In this document: positions 57,901-64,000 of the stretch, in pieces
How the letters are laid out: each line of letters starts with the position of its first letter
Numbering within the stretch: the first letter of the stretch is position 1
Assembly: GCA_963971225.1 (NCBI GenBank)
Contig: OZ020269.1
Location: forward strand, 28,623,783-28,687,782
Direction of reading: 5' to 3'
Length of the DNA: 64,000 nt
Origin: Melieria omissa
Lineage: Eukaryota; Arthropoda; Insecta; Diptera; Ulidiidae
The notes under the pieces: model-generated
Database searches by the model: none
The model's input: only the letters and a program-made list of their open reading frames with translations
Told to the model about the DNA's origin: nothing
Position numbers and translations under genes: made by a program

Positions 57901-59845
57901 GAGCTAAACAGAAAAATGCGACAAAAGCACGTTTTCCACTTATAAACGCAGTTCATACAAGTGCGGAGGGCGTGGGGTCCAAAGAGCGCATGCCGATTGT
58001 AGCGGCTAAACACAAAATCCGCCCCTTACAGCAACAACAACAACACCTAGTTAACTACACACAGCAGAAGATGTAGAAGGAGAAGAAGAAGAGAAAATCA
58101 ACGAACAGCAAAATTATTCGAGTATTTCTTTTTTAATTCAATTACGTCTATTTTATTTTATACATGAATATTTCTAGCAACAACAACAACAATAAACATA
58201 AAAAAAGCTATTACAACAACCATAACCACAACTAGTACAACAGGCGCTTCAGTGAATACTATGCAGCAACAACCAACAAAAGCAACAACAACGATAACAA
58301 TAACAAACGCAACTACAACTTTGAAAGTAACAATAGCAACAGCAACAACAACATTCACATACAACACATACAACATTTACAGTCGGCGCAATGCACTGTG
58401 GCACAATTGGCCAATACTGAGGCCATAAATCATTTAGCTTTTAATTTGAGTTTTCGACTTGAGTTGTAAAATTTTGATGTGAGTGAATTTTGAAACAAAC
58501 ATTTTGTGGCCGATTATAGTTTATACCGATTTATAAAGATTGAACGATTATGGCTAAATGGAAACTTTTCCACTGCTTTCTACTATTTTTTTACGAGAAG
58601 TTATCCTAATGGCCCTAACGTTTCATTTTAGTTTTTCTTTTTTTCAATCTCTTTGTTCTGGCAAATTTTTGCTGGAACAAAATTTCTCTCTTTAGCGCCA
58701 CTGTGCACGGCCTCCTCTAGGCATCGGCATCGGCAGCAGCAAACACAACGAAAATCAAATCAGTTACGCTCATTGGAACTTATTGTGACACTGGCACCGA
58801 CTGGTACAACAACAATAACAATAACAACCACACACGGCCTAAGCTTGAGCTGCGCTCACTTGCCGCTGTGCACATGCTCTTCTTCTTGTTCTTCTTCCGT
58901 CATGCATACCATACGAGTGTCCCTTCTCGCTGCCTACCACCCCCCCACACACACAGATGTCGTCTTGCTGCATGCGCCAGCGCCAGCGCCGGTCTCAGGC
59001 TTTTGCTCATCGTCTCGGTTCGTGCAAGTGCGCCGCTCTGAAAATTGCGGAGCTGCGCTCAATGAAAGCCGAACTTACGTTTAGCTGCACTTCAATTGCG
59101 TTTATGCTGATCATTTTTAGTTGCTTTTACGAATATTGTTGTTGTTGTTGTTTATTATAAGTTTTGCCGTCCTACATGTAATGCGCGAGTGCAGCGGTTT
59201 GCTCTATTCTGCGACGCTTTTTGTTGCTTGCGCTGCAATTTGATAGCGGGACGCCGCGCCGCACCGCGCCTTGGCGAACCTGCGATGTGTGCGAATGGTA
59301 CGCGGCGCGCCATAGACACCCCCAATTAAAGCGAATTTCGAACGCGCCACGCTTGCTGACGTTATCGCCGTTAGCATGTGCTTGTTGTTGTTGTTGTGGT
59401 TGCGAGTGGTTGTTGACAATGTTTTAGCATTTTTATGGCGGAAGAACGCCTCTCGGTTTGCTTTGAATTCCCCGTAATCGACATTCGACATTGACACCAG
59501 CTGGAGGCTTGGAGAATTTCTTTGGCGTCTGAGCTTTGAGAGTTTCACGTGTTGATTCGTTGTCGATGTGTTATCACAAAAGATTCAACAAATGCATAAA
59601 ATTAAAATGACAGGCAATTCCTTCTTTTGAAGGGACAGTTTCAGACTTGGCCACTGGAAGGGCGTCAGCTGATCGACTGTCATGCTTTGATAGACGTTGA
59701 GGAATTGTTCTTGCTTTAGTTCTTTCTTTATGGGATTTTTTCGTTAGAATTTAAGGTTTGTTAGGAGGTGGGCCGGTAATTTATTAACTCATTTGCAATT
59801 TTAATTAGTTTTAAGATATTAAAGCTTTAAATTTCTTTACTCTAC
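54966..59845. other. No recognised gene; low-complexity, GC-richer blocks
   Basis: TTG/CAA trinucleotide DNA at 55020-55330 and 57857-58350, a GTGCGGTGCG run at 55555-55572, and GC-richer blocks at 55400-56100 and 58650-59400. The last frames are mutually overlapping on both strands and show no domains. Could be enhancers or leader exons of a neighbouring gene; not provable here. Confidence 0.4.
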
Positions 59846-60031
59846 ACACAGTCTCCTCGCCAAGAAAAAATGGTTACCAAAAGATCCCGTCTGGATTTTC
59901 AGGGATTCCAGCAGATAAGGAAGAACACCGGTATTTTGAAGAATGAAGGGATTCACAATGAGCCCAATGGGGTCTCCATGTAGAACTGCATGGCGCACAC
60001 TATCCTTCTTTAAAATAACATAACCTAACCT
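59846..60031 (+). mobile_element. LINE 3'-end relic with CCTAA-type tail
   Basis: CACAATGAGCC, GGTCTCC and the closing CATAACCTAACC follow the same order as the 3' ends of the 26798 LINE and the 12110 SINE. The coding part is lost. Confidence 0.6.
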
Positions 60032-60611
60032 TCTTTACTCCAACAAATCGAAAAAACCATTGCTCAAATTTGTGCGCCTATGAAATAATGAAAGATAGTT
60101 CGGTTGTATTTGGCGTTGCTCTAAAGAATGACGTGTGTCCGACCGAAGGTGTAGTTTTGAAAAGCTGAAAAGAAAATTCTTTTAGGAAAAAACTGTTAAA
60201 ATTTAACTGTTCTTACTTCAAAAGTTCAAAATAAAAAATTTTGTTTAAAGAAGAAAATTTGCCTCCTTCATCTGATGCCCATCTTCTTCATTATTGCTCG
60301 ACCGCAAATACTTAAACAAATATTTGAAATGTGTAAAATGTCCTTAAAATTTTAAAGTCCCTTAAGAAGGGTTTTGGGTCAGAAAATGAAAAATGTCTAT
60401 GCCAGAATACTATAAATGAACTCTAGTTTCACGTCTATATCAACATTTGGATGGGTCTCGGCAAAAAAAACAAATTTTCGTAAGGTGTAATAAATGTCTA
60501 GTTGGTGTTTTCACTCAGTGCATCACAACTTTGTCATTTTTCTTTCAATTCTATTGATGCTTAATAGTTGCTCAAATAATATATCTTTCATCTTAGATTT
60601 TAAAACCAGAG

Positions 60612-60977
60612 GAGTTCATTTGTTTGACCTATAAAAAAATATTCGAAAATTTATGATTTTTTAAATTGGTCAAAATATTCAATTTTTTACAATTTTCGCC
60701 GTCAGTAACTTTCCCAAATCTCATGTAATTTGGCCAATCTGTATATCGCCGGAAAGGCTAAGGTATTATCTTTTGACCAACGGACATTTAGTCGGACGAT
60801 TCGCTTACGAGATATATGCTCATAACTGAAACAACAGGAAAAAAACTGATTTTTTGAAGATTTTTCGAGAACTCTTCTTTAACAAAATTTTTTGATTTTC
60901 AGTTTCGTGTTCAACGGCTCAAAGTTAGTCTAGAGAACACTTTTAATTTTAGGTGAATTTTTCGTGTCGAGTAGTGT
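60612..60977 (-). repeat. Dispersed repeat X, copy 2 (intact, no insert)
   Basis: The reverse complement is collinear with 39925-40510 minus its insert. It shows the unoccupied site of the 40169 SINE-like element. No coding frame or terminal repeats recognised. Confidence 0.8.
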
Positions 60978-61590
60978 ATTTAGTTAATTTAACCTAACTT
61001 ACTGTGTGGGCCAAAGTAAAACTGTCATCTGCTGATAACTTAATGTGCAGAAAAACGTTAAGAAAAATTGCCTCTGCAAAAGGTAAACGAGCAATTATTT
61101 GCCTTTTCAAAGCCTTTACCTCAAATTTTTGTTCATATTTCTTTCTATTTTAAACATTCAAAACTAAATTTCATTGAAACATATTCCGTTTCCGGTTCTC
61201 ATTCCCAATTCAATACCAATTTTTAGGGTCGTTTCCCTCTTACAGTTTGAAACGCACTGTTAACTATGCAATGATTGTGGTCTTAGCTAAAACCAGCAGA
61301 AAATTTTCCAATTGCACTGAAGTACCGCAGCCAAGTGTGTTGTTTCGTGGCTGCCACTAAGCACAGCCAACAATAATTCAAATACTTTGCGATAAACGCT
61401 AATAAATATTCATTAAAATCGAGCTGTGCGCTATTTATAAGCTGCACTGAGCAATTACCAACACAAACTAAGCATTTAAGTTTGGTTTTATCCCAATCAC
61501 AATAAAATTTCAAACAGATTTTCCTAATTTGAGATTTTTCCCGTTTCTGTGTTGCCATGCATCTGGCAAATTCTAATATTCACAGTTAGG
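60978..61590. other. No recognised feature
   Basis: AT-rich DNA; nothing supported. Confidence 0.5.
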
Positions 61591-61599
61591 ACTTTTATG

Positions 61600-62182
61600 C
61601 GCCGATCCGGCAGCGCTGTCGTTGTCCCAGCTGTCATTCTAATGAAAATTCAATAATCGCCCTTTCAAAATACCCCCTCAAGTTGTTAATTCGATTTCAA
61701 TATTTTCAAATGCGAAAAACGCACTTTTCCAACAACGTTCGCTGCGTTTTCAACTGAGGGAGTCGCGCAGCAAGAAGCAGCGTTCGTACGCAAGCGGCGG
61801 GCGGCGCGGTTGGCGAAAATATTGTCGATTTTTTTGTGTGCGAGTGACGAGCGTGAACGCGAAAAATTTGTTTACATTTTTTTTGTTGTCGAGCTGCGTC
61901 AAAGTGCAATGCCGAGGCAGTAATTGCGGCCACGCAACGCTGGACATCGAACGCTGCGTGCCAGGGCAGCAGCAGGAGCAGCTGGCTAGTGGCGGATGCG
62001 TGTGGCTGGCCACATACGCAGGGCAGTCACAGCGCCAGCGGAAAAGCAGCGCCAGCACTGCGCTCAAGAGCAGCAGCCACAGTCACAGCGGCAGTCAGCA
62101 GCACCGCCTAAGGGTGGCGGCGTAGTGCAACATCAACGCAGCGCCACCAGTAGCCGCAGCAGCAGCAGCAGCCGCAGGGGTG
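61600..62182 (+). promoter_or_regulatory. Candidate promoter and leader exon of a gene to the right
   Basis: A GC-rich island among AT-rich DNA contains CAG/CAGCAG runs and ends at a good donor, TG then GTAAGTGG at 62183. A frame from ATG 61996 stays open through the donor but is Gln/Ser/Arg-rich and shows no domain, so a non-coding leader is as likely. Speculative. Confidence 0.25.
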
Positions 62183-63825
62183 GTAAGTGGGTTGCCTGGG
62201 GATGTGAGCGGTGCGATTGAGTTTGTCGGGAGTGAGGCGCGTCAGGCGGGCGGGCGCCGTTTGGGCGATGCTGTTATTTTCGTGTACCGGGCCACCTGCG
62301 TTCTTCATGGTTGGGCTGCTTCATTTTTGTAAATATTTACATTAAGCGTTGGCGAGCGGGCGTGTGCGGACGGTGCCAGCGGCAGCGAGTGTGTGCGGCT
62401 CGCCTTGCTGTGAGATGGACTCATGTACTAATTTTAAAACGTGTGCTAATTTTCACAGCAAGTGTGCGTCAAACGTAAAGTTTGCACAATTATTGTATAT
62501 TCGATCAATCCTGTGCTTTGTCACCGCTTCCCTTCTCGCCCAGCACAGCCAGCCGGCCGCTTTCATCACTCTAGTACCTGGTTTAGCATCATGTCAGTCA
62601 GCCCAATGATGTCCTCACCGGCATTTCATGGCTTTAATACAATCTACAAAACAACAACAACAACAACTGCTACTGTCACTGCTAACAAAGTTTTGCTTTG
62701 AGCATAACAAACAACAACATAAAACTAATCAACTATCAGCTTTGAGCCCCGCGCGAGCCGCACACCCGAAGGCAGCCAGCAGCTAGCAGCTGGCAGCTGT
62801 TTTATGGCTTTGTGCCCGGGGCGTCGAAAGGGGTGGGGCCCAGCACAATTCCATTTCGGTTCAGCGCAGTTCAGCGTCGCGCTGATATGAATCACGCTGA
62901 GTGTCGAACGTTTGAACGCCGTCAGTGAGAACGTTTGGCCCAAGTAATCCAGTTTCATTTGGCTGACGCGCTGACTGGCTGGCTCGTTCAGTCTCTGGCC
63001 GCCTGTGTTGTTTACTCTCCACGTGATAACGACTTTCGTTAAATCGAATTCAGTGCGTGCGGCAAGTGATTTTACGCAAAAAGCATCGGAATTCGTCGCT
63101 GCCGTCGAAGCGGCTTCGAATGCAGTTCGACTTGCGCGTTCGAAAACGTTGTGGCGTAATTGCTGCAGAATTTGCAGTTGCAGCTCAGCAGCGGCTGCGG
63201 CGACGCCGACATTGGATGCAGAGTGAAATTCGTCTCGCTTCGTGCATGTGACGTGCCTTTGCACACCAATTGACTATATTTAAATTTCGAGCTGATAAGC
63301 GCCAATTTGTTCAATTTACAATTGCACCGGAAATTGGCAAACATATGGAATTGTTGTTGCATAGTGGTGCGGTAAACAAACAAGCTGTCAAATATTTTTT
63401 ATCACAACTGATAAAGAATGTTAAGTAGTTGTTTGGTATAAGCTGGGCGCGGCAGTAAACATATTTCGACCACTTTACACCAAAGCCAAAAAATTAACTA
63501 AAATTAGTGCCAAACTAAAATTGTATAAACAAACATTATCACAAAAAAAAGCTTCAAAGCTATCAAATGAAATTTTCCATAATTTTATCATTTGAAAAAA
63601 AATGAGCAACATAAGGTAAATATTTATGCATGTGTTTTACTTACTGTTGTTTTAAAGTGAAATCGTGGGCATTCACTTGGATTACTCTCATAAAAATGGA
63701 ACTTAATTATAGTGAAGTATTTAAGAGAAAACAGCTGTAACAGTTGTAAAATTTCGTATTGATTGGCGATCAATCAGAGAGGTTGACTTGCCGTTTGAAA
63801 TACTATTTTCTGGCCAAAGAAAGTA
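62183..63825. other. GC-rich non-coding block, no proved exon
   Basis: Long frames on both strands at 62725-63264 overlap one another and lack domains or clear ATG starts. CAGCAG and GCTGG repeats, and TCAGT initiator-like words, are present but not decisive. Confidence 0.4.
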
Positions 63826-64000
63826 TCAGGTGTACAACTTTGCTTCCGCCGTTTTCCGATAGGTGGCTGTACCGGCTGAGGCTGGTTGAAATACATAGAT
63901 GGTAATGCCTTTAAAGTGAGTGTGGACAGTGCCTAACGAATTGTCATCGCCGTTTCAGTGACAGTTGTTCTTGTTTTCGTATTATTCACGCTCGAAAATG
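63826..64000 (+). mobile_element. Mariner element, second copy, cut by the window edge
   Basis: TCAGGTGTACAACTTTGC starts directly after TA (63824-63825). The next 175 bp is nearly identical to the reverse complement of 8350-8524, covering TIR and leader. The last three bases are the transposase ATG. Whether this copy is full length cannot be seen. Confidence 0.92.

Noticed and set aside
57857..58350. Coding region rich in Asn/Thr
   Set aside because: Pure CAA/AAC low-complexity DNA is open in several frames at once, and the ATG-started frames are short and lack domains.
62725..63264. A 179-codon open frame on the minus strand
   Set aside because: It begins at a GTG rather than ATG, overlaps open frames on the other strand in a GC-rich, stop-poor region, and shows no domain.

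Overview
The window is eukaryotic, AT-rich and intron-rich. It reads as a higher-fly (dipteran) genome: codon usage, CAA/CAG-rich non-coding DNA, fly-type start context and two recognisable insect genes. The mix of mariner-type transposons, TTAA-flanked elements and LINE/SINE copies would suit a tephritid fruit fly, but that genus-level reading is inference. No bacterial genes, CRISPR or operons are present.

Two protein-coding genes can be reconstructed completely. Pyruvate dehydrogenase kinase (Pdk) is on the + strand, with seven coding exons from 55 to 29130 (432 residues) and a first intron of about 19.3 kb. The engulfment/endocytic adaptor ced-6 (GULP family) is on the - strand, with six coding exons from 35561 down to 30720 (511 residues). 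The genes converge; their candidate poly(A) signals (29719 on +, 29758-29767 on -) are only about 35 bp apart. They have unrelated roles: Pdk phosphorylates mitochondrial pyruvate dehydrogenase, and ced-6 is a cytoplasmic PTB adaptor for engulfment receptors and clathrin traffic.

Most of the rest is intronic or intergenic DNA loaded with transposon remains. Those with direct structural support are: a 743-bp mariner with an in-frame deletion, nested in an older TTAA-type element (7782-8524), and the 5' end of a second copy at the right edge (63826-64000); two decayed mariner pieces (26400-26756, 32200-32740); a deleted IS630/Tc1-like element (36882-37475); six or seven non-autonomous elements flanked by TTAA; a pogo-like element (25178-25386); a long-inverted-repeat element (45209-45727); a tRNA-headed SINE with a 15-bp target duplication (12110-12495); a 5'-truncated LINE with an 11-bp duplication (26798-27629) and several more LINE 3' ends; and a 201-bp SINE-like insert (40169-40369) whose empty site survives in a paralogous repeat near 60.75 kb.

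From about 41 to 64 kb I found no convincing coding gene. There are GC-richer blocks (about 46.9-49.0, 55.4-56.1, 58.7-59.5 and 61.6-63.3 kb) that look like promoter, leader or enhancer DNA of genes lying mostly outside the window. I found no clearly new multi-gene system. The most interesting signals are in the mobile elements: a SINE and LINEs sharing a CCTAA-type 3' tail, the in-frame mariner deletion ORF, and the density of TTAA-flanked elements.
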